From: Neptuniibacter halophilus
GTDB taxonomy: Bacteria; Pseudomonadota; Gammaproteobacteria; Pseudomonadales; Balneatricaceae
Assembly (NCBI RefSeq): GCF_030295765.1
Contig: NZ_AP027292.1
Location: 620,001-684,000 of the forward strand
Direction of reading: 5' to 3'
Length of the DNA stretch: 64,000 bases
The notes under the pieces were generated by a model that was given only the letters and a program-made list of their open reading frames with translations, did no database searches and was not told where the DNA came from. The translations under genes were made by a program, and so were the position numbers. This document shows, piece after piece, positions 9,812-18,808 of this stretch. The first letter of the stretch is position 1, and each line of letters opens with the position of its first letter.

Positions 9812-9848
9812 AAAAAATCCCCCGGCAGAGAGGGCCCCTGACCGGAGG
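9812..9848 (-). terminator. Probable rho-independent terminator after the amidase gene
   Basis: A stem of CCTCCGG against CCGGGGG (one wobble, with an inner GTCAG/CTGCC extension) is followed on the minus strand by six T. It lies 16 bp past the amidase stop and would end the long importer-hydrolase operon. Confidence 0.55.
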
Positions 9849-9863
9849 AAAAAAGGGAATCAG

Positions 9864-11288
9864 TTAGCCCTGATCCCTTTGCCATAAGCGATGGGCCATA
9901 ACGCCCTGTGCGGTTTCCACCACCTCGGCGGCATCCAGACACTGATCTTCGCGATACCGGCGACCAATGATCTGCACCCCGACAGGCACGCCCTGAAAGA
10001 GGTGCGTAGAGATCGTCGCGGCGGGCAGGCCGAGCATATTCATATTCGCCATATACAGGTATGAAAGCAGAGTTTCCGCGGCACGTGCCGGGCTTTTCTC
10101 ATCTTCACCGCGAGGATAAGGCGGTTGCAGAATCAGCGGTGTCAGCACCAGCGCATACTGTTCCTGAAATAGATTCCAGTCGCGCAGAATACTGTTCCGT
10201 GCCGCCATGGCAGCCAGCATACAGTCCCGGTCCAGATGCTCCGAAACCGAGTAATACCCCTGCATGATCTGCTTCAGAGTATCGCTGCCATAACGGTCGA
10301 TACTTCCCGGGCTTAACTGACGGAAATCGGTAAACAACAGATCACGCCAGATCTTATTGGTCTCTTCAACCCGGGGAGCCTCAACCTCCTCGATGATATA
10401 GCCCGCATCCTGCAGCGCCTTCGCCGCCAGATCCAGCGCTTTCAGCACTTCAGGATGAATCGGCAGGCCATAGCTTTCACGGCACAACGCCACCCGCACA
10501 GGCCCCTTTTCCTGCGGTCCGAAAAACGGTGCTGGCACCCAGTTTGGATCACGAACATCACGCTGTGAAATCACCTCCGTTGCCAGACGCACATCTTTCA
10601 CTTCACGGGCGATAATCCCCTGAACCGACATCAACTGCGACAGGAAAGGACGCTCCTCGCTCCCCGTCGGGTTGTAAGCTGGCACCCGGCCTAAGGTTGG
10701 CCGCACCGTGGTGGTACCGCAACAGTAAGACGGGCAGCGCAGCGAACCGCCAATGTCGTTACCGTGCGCAATCGGCCCGTAGCCCATCAACGTGGCTGCT
10801 GCGGCGCCACCGGAGGAGCCACCGCAGGTTATGTTTTCATCCCAGGGATTCAGAGTCAGGCCGTGCAGCGGATTGTCGGTCTGCCAGCGGATACTGAACT
10901 CTGGCGCATTGGTACGGCCGATCAGTACGGCCCCCGCTTCATTCAGATGCCGTGTGACCGGCGCATCACTGCCGGCGATCAGGTTTTTGTAAGCGGCAAC
11001 GCCGTTATCGGTGGCATAGCCCTCCTGATCAATGTTCACTTTGATGGTGGCCGGTACCCCAAACAACGCACCGGTTGCCTGCTCCGGTTCACGGGCCAGT
11101 TGATTATCGAGCTGCCGGGCGCGCTGCAGCGCCGGTTCGCTCTGTTCCACCACCACCGCATTGATCCGCGGATTGGTCTGCTGCATCCGTTCCAGCGTTG
11201 CAGTGACTGCCTCTTCACATGAGAGCTCACGCGTTCTGATCGCACTCGCCAGATCACAGGCACTCCACTGCCAAAGTGGTCGACTCAT
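9864..11288 (-). CDS. Amidase signature (AS) family amidase
   Basis: 474 aa, cytoplasmic. It contains the glycine/serine-rich signature TCGGSSGGAAAATL, the upstream lysine loop (GVPATIKVNIDQEG) and the second serine region NDIGGSLRCPSYCCG, which together give the Ser-cisSer-Lys triad of AS amidases. These enzymes hydrolyse carboxamides to acid and ammonia. It is the last gene of the operon that starts with the binding protein at 17.3 kb. Together with the M20 hydrolase upstream it suggests an amide or ureido substrate is imported and broken down. A strong site AAGGAG lies 7 bp before the ATG. Confidence 0.88.
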   Translation of the reverse strand: MSRPLWQWSACDLASAIRTRELSCEEAVTATLERMQQTNPRINAVVVEQSEPALQRARQLDNQLAREPEQATGALFGVPATIKVNIDQEGYATDNGVAAYKNLIAGSDAPVTRHLNEAGAVLIGRTNAPEFSIRWQTDNPLHGLTLNPWDENITCGGSSGGAAAATLMGYGPIAHGNDIGGSLRCPSYCCGTTTVRPTLGRVPAYNPTGSEERPFLSQLMSVQGIIAREVKDVRLATEVISQRDVRDPNWVPAPFFGPQEKGPVRVALCRESYGLPIHPEVLKALDLAAKALQDAGYIIEEVEAPRVEETNKIWRDLLFTDFRQLSPGSIDRYGSDTLKQIMQGYYSVSEHLDRDCMLAAMAARNSILRDWNLFQEQYALVLTPLILQPPYPRGEDEKSPARAAETLLSYLYMANMNMLGLPAATISTHLFQGVPVGVQIIGRRYREDQCLDAAEVVETAQGVMAHRLWQRDQG

Positions 11289-11354
11289 TGTCAGACTCCT
11301 TTTTCAGATTCAGTAGCCGGGTTACCCGCCCCGTTGGCGCAGCAACCCGGTTGG

Positions 11355-12590
11355 TTAACACGCCTGATTGAGCACAGCACTCAACAGCACATTACAACCC
11401 GCGGCCAGATCTTCCGCTTTGGCCCGCTCCAGCTCGTTATGGCTGATACCATCCTCACAGGGCACAAAGATCATTCCGGTCGGCGCAACCCGCGCCACGT
11501 AGCAGGCATCGTGCCCGGCCCCGCTGACAATATCCCGATGACTGTAGCCCAGCGCCTGCGCTGCCTGACGCACAGACGACACGCAGTCCTCCGCAAACGG
11601 CACCGGCGGTGAGTACCAGATCTCTTCCAGTTGCAGCTCCAGCCCCAGTTCAGAAGCCATCTGATCACAGTAAGCGCGGAATTTGGCATCCATCTCACTC
11701 AGCACCGAATCATCCGGGTGACGCAGATCCACAGTAAAAAACACCTCTCCGGGGATTACATTGCGGGAGTTCGGGAACACCTGCATCAGGCCCACGGTAG
11801 AACAGGCCAGCGGACCATGTTCCAGACCGATCTGATTAACCCTGTCCACCACCCGGGCGCTGCCAACCAGCGCATCTTTACGCCGCAGCATCGGTGTTGG
11901 CCCGGCGTGCGCTTCCTGACCGGTGATTGTCAGCTCATACCAGCGCTGTCCCTGAGCATCGGTGACGACCCCGATGGTGGTCTCTTCTGCTTCCAGAATC
12001 GGCCCCTGCTCAATATGTGCTTCAAAGTAAGCCTTCACCGGTTTACCTACCGGCTGATCACCGGCGTAACCGATACGGGCCAGCTCTTCGCCAATGGTTT
12101 TGCCATCCAGATCGGCCCGGCTGAGGCCGTATTCCAGATCAAACACCCCGGCAAAGACACCGGAGGCCACCATTGCCGGCGGGAATCGAGACCCCTCTTC
12201 ATTGGTCCAGATCGCCGCTTCCACCGGTGCTTCGGTTTCAATGCCGTGATCATTCAGGCTGCGGATCACTTCCAGACCGGCCAGCACCCCGTAAACACCG
12301 TCAAACTTACCGCCGGTGGGCTGTGTATCGATATGACTGCCCATCAGTACCGGTGGCAACGCATTGTTGCGCCCGGCACGACGGGCAAAGACGTTACCCA
12401 TCTGGTCGATGCGGATCGTACAACCCGCTTCTTTACACCAGCTCACGAACAGATCCCGTGCCTGCTGATCCAGATCGGTCAGGGCCAGACGACAGCAGCC
12501 GCCTTTTTCGGTGCCGCCGATCTCTCCCATCGCCATCAGGCTGTCCCAGAGACGCTGTTCATTGGTTGTTATTCTGCTCATCTCAATCAT
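11355..12590 (-). CDS. M20-family hydantoinase/carbamoylase-type amidohydrolase
   Basis: About 411 aa. The family removes carbamoyl or ureido groups (N-carbamoyl-L-amino acid hydrolase, beta-ureidopropionase, allantoate amidohydrolase) using two metal ions. Visible are the metal-binding stretch GSHIDTQPTGGKFDGVYG, TNEEGSRFPP, the dimer-domain ITGQEAHAGPTPM and the late SGAGHDACYVARV. Which substrate is cut cannot be told. It lies between livF and the amidase in one operon. An open frame reaches 12689 but would overlap livF; ATG 12590 (or 12581, MSRITT) fits the family better. Confidence 0.85.
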   Translation of the reverse strand: MIEMSRITTNEQRLWDSLMAMGEIGGTEKGGCCRLALTDLDQQARDLFVSWCKEAGCTIRIDQMGNVFARRAGRNNALPPVLMGSHIDTQPTGGKFDGVYGVLAGLEVIRSLNDHGIETEAPVEAAIWTNEEGSRFPPAMVASGVFAGVFDLEYGLSRADLDGKTIGEELARIGYAGDQPVGKPVKAYFEAHIEQGPILEAEETTIGVVTDAQGQRWYELTITGQEAHAGPTPMLRRKDALVGSARVVDRVNQIGLEHGPLACSTVGLMQVFPNSRNVIPGEVFFTVDLRHPDDSVLSEMDAKFRAYCDQMASELGLELQLEEIWYSPPVPFAEDCVSSVRQAAQALGYSHRDIVSGAGHDACYVARVAPTGMIFVPCEDGISHNELERAKAEDLAAGCNVLLSAVLNQAC

Positions 12591-12618
12591 CCCCAAAGGT
12601 TCCTCTAGCTCCCGGTCC

Positions 12619-13314
12619 TCAGACCGAGAGGTATTTCTGTTTGATGGTTTCCGCTTCATCGGAGGAGAAATCCTCGCGCTTCGCTTCATAAATCAGCCGG
12701 CCCTGCTCAAGAATGTAATGGCGGTCGGCGAGCACTTCACACACCCGCAGGTTCTGCTCCACCAGCAGGATCGAGATACCGCTCTGCTTGATCTTTTTCA
12801 GGATCTCAACGATCTCTTTGACGATGACCGGCGCCAGCCCTTCAGAGGGTTCATCCAGCAGCAGCACCCGCGGGTTGTTCAGCAAAGCACGGGCCAGTGC
12901 CAGCATCTGCTGTTCACCACCGGAGAGCTGACCGCCGCCGTTCTTACGCCGCTCCTGCAGACGCGGGAACAGCTCGTAGATATCCGCAATCGACCAGGGA
13001 GAATTGCGCTGCTGGGCGATCTTCAGATTCTCCTCCACAGTGAGATCCTGAAAGATATCGCGCTGTTCCGGCACCAGACAGAGCCCGTCCGCCGCCGTTT
13101 TATGGGTGGCCTGACCGAGAATCTCCTGACCTTTGTAACGCACCGAACCGGTGGCATTTTTCACCAGCCCCATAATGCTCAGCAGGGTGGTGCTTTTACC
13201 GGCACCGTTTCGCCCCAGCAGGGAGACCAGTTCGCCCTCCCCGACATTGATGGAGAGGTCAAACAGAACATGGCTTTTGTCATAGAATGAGTTGATATTT
13301 TCCAGTACCAGCAT
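12619..13314 (-). CDS. livF: Branched-chain/amide-type ABC importer ATPase LivF
   Basis: 231 aa, the typical LivF length. Walker A GRNGAGKST and signature LSGGEQQMLALARALL are complete, Walker B is LLLDEPSEGLAP. It works with LivG as the ATPase pair under the LivHM membrane channel. Start ATG has GGAG 8 bp upstream; livG ends 2 bp before. LivF-type ATPases serve amino acid, urea and amide importers alike, so the family does not fix the substrate. Confidence 0.92.
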   Translation of the reverse strand: MLVLENINSFYDKSHVLFDLSINVGEGELVSLLGRNGAGKSTTLLSIMGLVKNATGSVRYKGQEILGQATHKTAADGLCLVPEQRDIFQDLTVEENLKIAQQRNSPWSIADIYELFPRLQERRKNGGGQLSGGEQQMLALARALLNNPRVLLLDEPSEGLAPVIVKEIVEILKKIKQSGISILLVEQNLRVCEVLADRHYILEQGRLIYEAKREDFSSDEAETIKQKYLSV

Positions 13315-13316
13315 GC

Positions 13317-14069
13317 TTAAAGCTCCTCTCCCAGATAGGCCAGTTTTACCTTTTCATTGGCGGCGACTTCCGCCGGTGTGCCGTCGGCGATCACTTCACC
13401 GTTCTGCAGCACCGTCACCCGGTCGCAGACCTCCGATACCAGCCCCACGTTATGCTCGATCAGCAGAATGGTGCAGATTTTGCGCAGGTTACGGATCAGA
13501 TTGATCACCTGAGGAATGTCGTCCACCCCCATCCCGGACGTAGGCTCATCCAGCAGCAACAGACGTGGCCGGGCCATCAGCGCCATCCCGATCTCCAGCA
13601 TCCGCTGCTGACCGTGAGACAGCGTCTCGGCGGTTTTCTCCGCCATATGGCTCATGCCCAGACGTTCCAGTACCTCATGGGCGTGGAAAGTATCGGGGCC
13701 GTCATGGGGCACCGGGTGCCAGAACGCCATCGCCCGGGACGGGTTCAGGGCCTGACCGGAGAGACGCAGGTTTTCCAGCACCGTCAGTTCCGGAAACAGC
13801 GAGGTGATCTGGAACGACCGGCCGATCCCGAGACCGGGGCGGTCATGCTCCGCTTCGCCGGTAATATCATCCTCTTCGAACAAAATCCGGCCTTCACTGG
13901 TGCTGGTCGCCCCGGCCAGACAGTTAAACAGCGTGGTTTTACCGGCACCGTTGGGACCGATGACCGCATGTACCGTATCTCCCATCACCTGCAGGTTGAC
14001 GTCCCGATTGGCATAGAAATCACCGTAGCGCTTCGACAGGGACTGGACTTCAAGAATCGGCTCAATCAT
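13317..14069 (-). CDS. livG: Branched-chain/amide-type ABC importer ATPase LivG
   Basis: 250 aa. Walker A GPNGAGKTTLFNCLAG, signature LSHGQQRMLEIGMALM and Walker B LLLLDEPTSGM are present; the LSHGQ form of the signature is usual in LivG. The start overlaps the end of livM by 8 bp, which points to translational coupling. A strong GGAGGTGA ribosome site precedes the ATG. Confidence 0.92.
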   Translation of the reverse strand: MIEPILEVQSLSKRYGDFYANRDVNLQVMGDTVHAVIGPNGAGKTTLFNCLAGATSTSEGRILFEEDDITGEAEHDRPGLGIGRSFQITSLFPELTVLENLRLSGQALNPSRAMAFWHPVPHDGPDTFHAHEVLERLGMSHMAEKTAETLSHGQQRMLEIGMALMARPRLLLLDEPTSGMGVDDIPQVINLIRNLRKICTILLIEHNVGLVSEVCDRVTVLQNGEVIADGTPAEVAANEKVKLAYLGEEL

Positions 14070-15057
14070 GGCTCACCTCCGCCTTTTTCAGCTCGTCGTT
14101 ACGATTACGGTTACGGAAACCTTCCCAGAGCAGGGTCAGGCCAGACCACAGACCGCCACGGGCAAACAGCATCACAAAGATCAGCAACAAGCCCAGCAGT
14201 AACATCCAGCGCGGCCAGATATCCGACAGCAGTTCGGTCGCTACCAGATAAACACCGGCCCCCACAATCGAGCCATACAGCGAACCCAGACCACCGAGTA
14301 CACACATAAAGATGATCACTTCACTGGTTTCCAGATCGATATTGGAAAGCGGCGCAAAGTTCAGCAGCATCGCATACAACGCACCGGCCAGCGCCGTGAC
14401 AACCCCAGAGAAAGCGAACACCGCTATCTTGTAGAGACGCACCTGATAACCGACCGCAATGGCGCGGCGTTCATTCTGTTTGATCGCCTGCAGTACGGAA
14501 CCCAGCGGGGAGTCCACCAGCCGCTGCAGGAAGACAAAGCTGGCGATAAAGACCAGCGCCACCCAGCCATAGAAAGTCCAGTCATTTTCCAGACTGATCG
14601 ACGGGATAATCCAGAAATCCAGAGCCGCGCGCGGTACGTCCAGCATGCCGTCTTCACCGCCGGTCACCCCTTCTGCCATGTAGGCAATGAAGTAACCGAG
14701 CTGACCGAACGCCAGGGTCAGCATGACGAAGTAGATCCCCTGACGACGGATCGAGAGGAAGCCGACCAGCACCGCGAGTGCGCCACCGGCGAGCAGTGCA
14801 AACAGCAGTACCGGCAGCATACTGGAGTCCCAGTGGATCGCCGCCAGACTGGCGACATAGGCACCCGTACCAAAGAACAGTGCCTGACCAAACGGCAGCA
14901 ATCCGGTATAACCCAGCAGCAGGTTGCAGCCGATCGCCGCCAGCGCAAAGATCAGCACCTCAGCCGCCAGAATCGGGGACTGCAGAATCAGCGGCAGCAA
15001 ACAGGCGATCGCAGCCGTCGCAATCAGATGAACAGAGATAGAAGTATGTCGGTTCAT
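14062..15057 (-). CDS. livM: ABC importer permease LivM
   Basis: 331 aa with about nine to ten hydrophobic helices. The family segment GCNLLLGYTGLLPFGQALFFG near residue 45 and the EAA-like cytoplasmic loop (QAIKQNERRAIAVGY) that touches the ATPases are clear. It forms the inner-membrane channel with LivH. Starts 3 bp after livH stops and overlaps livG, so the four genes are one tight unit. Confidence 0.92.
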   Translation of the reverse strand: MNRHTSISVHLIATAAIACLLPLILQSPILAAEVLIFALAAIGCNLLLGYTGLLPFGQALFFGTGAYVASLAAIHWDSSMLPVLLFALLAGGALAVLVGFLSIRRQGIYFVMLTLAFGQLGYFIAYMAEGVTGGEDGMLDVPRAALDFWIIPSISLENDWTFYGWVALVFIASFVFLQRLVDSPLGSVLQAIKQNERRAIAVGYQVRLYKIAVFAFSGVVTALAGALYAMLLNFAPLSNIDLETSEVIIFMCVLGGLGSLYGSIVGAGVYLVATELLSDIWPRWMLLLGLLLIFVMLFARGGLWSGLTLLWEGFRNRNRNDELKKAEVSHD

Positions 15058-15060
15058 GGC

Positions 15061-15918
15061 TTATGCCCTCCCGAACAGGCCGTTAGGCCGCAGTAGAATA
15101 ATCATCGCCATCACGGCATAGATCATGATGTTGGTGCCTTCCGGCCAGATGCCCGCAGACAGGCTCTGCACCAGACCGACCACCATGGCCCCCGCCAGCG
15201 CGCCGGGGAAGCTGCCCATACCGCCAATCACGACCACCACAAAAGCAATACCCAGTGCCTCAGCGCCCATAAAGGCATCCGCACCACGGATTGGCGAGAT
15301 CAACGCACCGCCGAGCCCGGCCAGCGCAACCCCGAGTACAAACGTGGCGGAGAACAACAGGTTGGAGTTAAGGCCCAGCAGGGACACCATTTTCGCGTTT
15401 TCACTACCCGCCCGGATCATGATGCCGAAGCGGGTACGATCCAGCATCAGCCAGATCAGCAGGCCGACAACACAGGTCACCGTGATCACGAACAATCGGT
15501 AGTACGGGTAAACAAAGTCGCCAAGAATCAGTACCCCGGAGAGCGCTTCCGGTGGCGTAATCGGCTTTGGAACCGTACCCCAGAGCAGCAGGATGATCTC
15601 ACGCAATACCAGCATGACGCCGATGGTGATCAGGATCTGGGTCGGATGATCAAAAGCATACAGGCGGCGGATCAGTGTACGTTCCAGCGCCAGCGCGATC
15701 AGGCCGACCAGAATCGGGGCGACCAGCAGACCCACCCAGTAGTTACCGCCCCAGTCGATGATCTGGAAGCAGAAATAAGCCCCCAGCGCATACAGCGAAC
15801 CGTGGGCGAAGTTAACGAAATTCATCATTCCGAAAATAATGGTCAGCCCTGCCGCCATGAGGAAGTAGATCATCCCCAGCGCCACGCCATTCAGAATTTC
15901 AAACAGATAAATACTCAT
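15061..15918 (-). CDS. livH: ABC importer permease LivH
   Basis: 285 aa, strongly hydrophobic. GLTIIFGMMNFVNFAHGSLYALGAY near the N-terminus is the LivH hallmark. An open frame continues to 16080, but that extra N-terminus (MPALRFEWRR...) does not resemble the family; ATG 15918 with AAAGAG upstream is preferred. A GC-rich hairpin lies between this gene and the binding-protein gene before it. Confidence 0.9.
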   Translation of the reverse strand: MSIYLFEILNGVALGMIYFLMAAGLTIIFGMMNFVNFAHGSLYALGAYFCFQIIDWGGNYWVGLLVAPILVGLIALALERTLIRRLYAFDHPTQILITIGVMLVLREIILLLWGTVPKPITPPEALSGVLILGDFVYPYYRLFVITVTCVVGLLIWLMLDRTRFGIMIRAGSENAKMVSLLGLNSNLLFSATFVLGVALAGLGGALISPIRGADAFMGAEALGIAFVVVVIGGMGSFPGALAGAMVVGLVQSLSAGIWPEGTNIMIYAVMAMIILLRPNGLFGRA

Positions 15919-16049
15919 GAGCAATGACTCTTTACGCATTCCCGGGGTTGTTGTTGCTTGCAGCAGGCAGACCGGTAGCGGCCCGCTGCCAGAACAGGAA
16001 ACAAAAAACCTCAGGTTTGATAAAACGGGCCGGAACCAGCCCTGAAACA

Positions 16050-16073
16050 CCCTCCGCCATTCAAAGCGGAGGG
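16050..16073 (-). terminator. Intercistronic hairpin between binding protein and livH
   Basis: A perfect 8-bp stem (CCCTCCGC/GCGGAGGG) with an 8-nt loop lies 13 bp past the binding-protein stop and is followed by only a short TGTTT. It is better read as a partial terminator or mRNA 3' stabiliser that lets the binding protein be made in excess, a known arrangement in such operons. Confidence 0.5.
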
Positions 16074-16086
16074 CGGGCAAACAGGA

Positions 16087-17274
16087 TTAAATACCCATGT
16101 TGCAACCGGTTTTATCCGCTGCGACAAAGTATTTATTGGTTGCCACGATGTCAGCAAAATCGCTGGAATCGGTCATTGCAGCTTCCCCCTTACCCTGCAG
16201 CAGGTAGAAGCTTTTCTCGATCTGGTGATCCGCGGTGCGCACCACCTCTTTACCGGTGACACCTTCATAGTTCAGGCCTTCCAGATGGGTCCGCACTTTC
16301 ATCGGATCGTTACCCACGGCACGAATGGAATCGATCATCAGCTTGGACATCTGATAGTAGTGCGCCATCGGGTAGGTCGGGGTTTCACCCAGTTTTTCCT
16401 GAGCCAGCTTCACCAGCTCCTGGTTGGCCGGGTTCTGATCTTCATGCCAGTACTGAGAGCCGAAATAGAGACCATCGGAAACGGTTGAGCCCAGTGTACG
16501 CATCTGGTCCAGACCGTTACTCCACACCAGCAGGATCTTCATGCGGTTTTTCATGCCGAAGTTCACCGCCTGCTGGATGGTTGCAGTCGCCTGAGAACCA
16601 AAGTTATGCAGTACCAGCAGGTCAGGCTTGGCCGCCATCGCCTGCGTCAGGTAGCCGGAGAACTCTTTCTCTTTGAGCGAGTGGTAGCTGTTGCCGACCA
16701 GCTCTACGCCACGCTCCTCAGCCACCATTTTGGTGTTTTCCAGCATCGCATCACCAAACACATACTGCGGGGTGATACTGTAGATACGCTTGATTTCAGG
16801 GTACTTGTCCAGCAGTGGACGCAGGCTGGCATTAACCGCGCCATAGGTTGGCGCCGACCAGCGGAAAGTTGCTTTGTTACACTCAATGCCGGTGATCTCA
16901 TCCGCACCACTGCCGGTCATGTAAACACCGCCGGTCCGGTTAACCTCTTTACCCACGGCCAGTGCTGTCGAGGAGAGTGTGGAACCGACAAAGTAGCGGC
17001 CCTCATCTTCCGCAATAATCGACTTCACCTTACGTGAGGCTTTACCCGCATTACTTTCGGTATCGACAGTCACCAGTTTCAGATTGACTCCATCAATCGG
17101 CGCTGCAGTCTCAACTGCCAGCCGGGCACCTTTTTCACCCTGATGACCAAAGTTGGCAAAGGTTCCTGACATACTCGCAACATTGTAGATTCCGACTTCC
17201 TGCGCTGCCTGAGCAGTGGAAGTAAGAGAAACCAGGGTAGCTGCGATTACAACGCTTAACTTGTTTTTCATCAT
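16087..17274 (-). CDS. ABC importer periplasmic binding protein (LivJ/amide type)
   Basis: About 395 aa, secreted. Signal peptide NKLSVVIAATLVSLTSTAQAA, then a Peripla_BP_6 fold: GIYNVASMSGTFANFGHQGEKGARLAVE at the mature start and VKSIIAEDEGRYFVGSTLSS. One cysteine pair (IECNKATF and the C-terminal GCNMGI) may form a disulphide. First gene of the livHMGF-hydrolase-amidase operon. ATG 17274 is chosen because AAGGAT lies 6 bp upstream; the open frame reaches 17304. A sigma-54-type promoter stands ~100 bp before it. Confidence 0.88.
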   Translation of the reverse strand: MMKNKLSVVIAATLVSLTSTAQAAQEVGIYNVASMSGTFANFGHQGEKGARLAVETAAPIDGVNLKLVTVDTESNAGKASRKVKSIIAEDEGRYFVGSTLSSTALAVGKEVNRTGGVYMTGSGADEITGIECNKATFRWSAPTYGAVNASLRPLLDKYPEIKRIYSITPQYVFGDAMLENTKMVAEERGVELVGNSYHSLKEKEFSGYLTQAMAAKPDLLVLHNFGSQATATIQQAVNFGMKNRMKILLVWSNGLDQMRTLGSTVSDGLYFGSQYWHEDQNPANQELVKLAQEKLGETPTYPMAHYYQMSKLMIDSIRAVGNDPMKVRTHLEGLNYEGVTGKEVVRTADHQIEKSFYLLQGKGEAAMTDSSDFADIVATNKYFVAADKTGCNMGI

Positions 17275-17376
17275 GTTGGCATCCTTATTATCTTTGTTAT
17301 GCATACTGGACTTCTGCCTGACCTGTGTTCGGTCCGATCAGTTTGGTTACAGACAAGCGGTAACTACATAGGTCTC

Positions 17377-17392
17377 AGCAAGGCCGATGCCA
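17377..17392 (-). promoter_or_regulatory. Sigma-54 (RpoN) promoter of the importer-hydrolase operon
   Basis: The minus strand reads TGGCATCGGCCTTGCT. GG and GC elements have the exact sigma-54 spacing, and the -24 TGGCA and -12 TTGCT boxes are full matches to TGGCAC-N5-TTGCW except one base. It lies ~100 bp before the binding-protein start, and the adjacent operon encodes a sigma-54 activator. Position and match make this a strong prediction. Confidence 0.75.
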
Positions 17393-17460
17393 ACTCAGTT
17401 ATTTCAATATAACTACATGATTATTAAAGATTTAATACAAAATAAGCGAACAGTTTAAGC

Positions 17461-17540
17461 GAGCGCTTTAAGCTCATCGGGGAAAAACATGAGCGGATAG
17501 CGCTCATCATTTTGCGCTCATCCCGCGCAAAATGATGAGC
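17461..17540. promoter_or_regulatory. GCTCAT/ATGAGC repeat cluster, probable enhancer for the sigma-54 activator
   Basis: Within 80 bp the word GCTCAT occurs at 17473, 17502 and 17516 and its complement ATGAGC at 17489 and 17535. They form TGAGCG-N5-CGCTCA (17490-17506), and AAGCG-AG-CGCTT lies just to the left (17458-17469). The cluster is ~70-150 bp upstream of the sigma-54 promoter, where NtrC-type activators bind. Inferred only from layout. Confidence 0.45.
17502..17540 (-). terminator. Long perfect hairpin after the sensor operon
   Basis: A perfect 16-bp inverted repeat (arms 17502-17517 and 17525-17540, 7-nt loop) begins 5 bp past the stop of the binding protein at 17546. The arms begin GCTCATCATTTT and end TTGCGC. 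There is no strong T run, so it may end transcription weakly, or serve as DNA binding site, or both, since it shares the GCTCAT words. Confidence 0.5.
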
Positions 17541-17545
17541 CGGCA

Positions 17546-18808
17546 TTAGTCTGCCGCCGGCGCAGACTGAGGGGGGCGGGACTCAGGATAGAACACCTGC
17601 CAGTTCCCCAGCATGCGGGTCGCCGGTGGGTAGCGGTCGTCGGCCATGCTTTCACCGATGGCCACCGCCTGCATAATCTGCTGGGTTTGCGGATCGATCC
17701 AGGAAACATATCCCGGCGGATCTTCCGGCAAGGGAATAGAAAGCCCCGGCAGGGCTTTACGCACCCCTTCAACATTCTTCTGTGACGCGGCCTTCCAGGC
17801 TTCAGCCACGGCAATAATCACCGAGTAGGCGTCCTGAGCGGTATGCGACGGGTAATGGCCTGCCCGGCTGTGAAAGGTTTCGACAAACTCTTTATTCGCC
17901 GCAGTCTCCGGCCAGTTAATATGATGTCTGGCCGCCAGTACCATGCCCGGCGGCAGATCATCCCCCAGCCGCGAGAGATTGTAGTACCCCCCCACCTGCT
18001 CAAAACCGTAAATTCGGGTCTGCTCAAGGAGCCCTTCTGCATTCGCCTGACGTACAAAGAATACAAAATCATCCCCCCAGTGACCTGAGATCAGGATGTC
18101 CGGCTGCTTCTCCGCCAGCGCGGTGATGTATTCGGAAAAATCGGTTTCCAGCAGTTTCGGGTAGTACTCAGCCACAATCGAGTATTCCACCTGCAGCGCA
18201 TCCAGTGCCGCCAGCATATCGCGCATAATCTGATGGCCGTAATCATAATCCGGGCCGATATAGGCCAGCGTTTTCCAGCCATGTTTCTGCTGCAACTCGC
18301 GCAGGTAACGTGCACCGGCTCGCATCGACTGTTTACTGTCGTTACTGACCCGGAAATACCAGGGGTGAAGTGCACCGTTGGTGAGCTGTGATGAGGCGTG
18401 GCCACCACCGATAAACAGGGTCCGGGTAGCCCGCGCCAGATTGCTGATCTCCAGTGCAATACCCGAGTTGAGCACACCGCAGAGAATCTGCACCTGCTGC
18501 TGATCGATCAATTGCCGGGCGATCTCCGAAGCCCTGAACTGTTTGTTGCGGGTATCTTCCACCACCACATTCAGTTTGGGTGAACCATCATCCCGCCGGT
18601 GGATCTTCTCCAGTGCCATGCCGATTGCGATCGCCGCATCGCGTCCGTTCTGGTTGCCCGGCCCGGTCATCGGGTAGAGGCAACCCAGCCGCAGATCCGC
18701 TTTCCGGGCCGAGACACCCAGCTCCTGATTCGCCGAAACAGGGCCCGCCAGCCCGAGACCTAACAACAGGCTCAGCAGGGTGCTGCCGAGCTTGGCCGTG
18801 AATTCCAT
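17546..18808 (-). CDS. Periplasmic binding protein (Peripla_BP_6/amide type), probable sensor component
   Basis: 420 aa with signal peptide (LGSTLLSLLLGLGLAGPVSA). The mature part carries LRLGCLYPMTGPGNQNGRDAAIAIGMALEKI and QQVQILCGVLNSGIALEI, typical of AmiC/LivJ-like type I binding proteins. It is the third gene of the kinase-regulator operon; its ATG overlaps the regulator stop (TGATG). Because it is with the two-component genes and not with the importer, it more likely presents ligand to the kinase than to the permease. That role is inference from order. Confidence 0.8.
   Translation of the reverse strand: MEFTAKLGSTLLSLLLGLGLAGPVSANQELGVSARKADLRLGCLYPMTGPGNQNGRDAAIAIGMALEKIHRRDDGSPKLNVVVEDTRNKQFRASEIARQLIDQQQVQILCGVLNSGIALEISNLARATRTLFIGGGHASSQLTNGALHPWYFRVSNDSKQSMRAGARYLRELQQKHGWKTLAYIGPDYDYGHQIMRDMLAALDALQVEYSIVAEYYPKLLETDFSEYITALAEKQPDILISGHWGDDFVFFVRQANAEGLLEQTRIYGFEQVGGYYNLSRLGDDLPPGMVLAARHHINWPETAANKEFVETFHSRAGHYPSHTAQDAYSVIIAVAEAWKAASQKNVEGVRKALPGLSIPLPEDPPGYVSWIDPQTQQIMQAVAIGESMADDRYPPATRMLGNWQVFYPESRPPQSAPAAD

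Noticed and set aside
12591..12689. N-terminal extension of the M20 hydrolase
   Set aside because: The extra residues are Arg/Ser/Lys-rich, overlap livF on the same strand and have no counterpart in the family.
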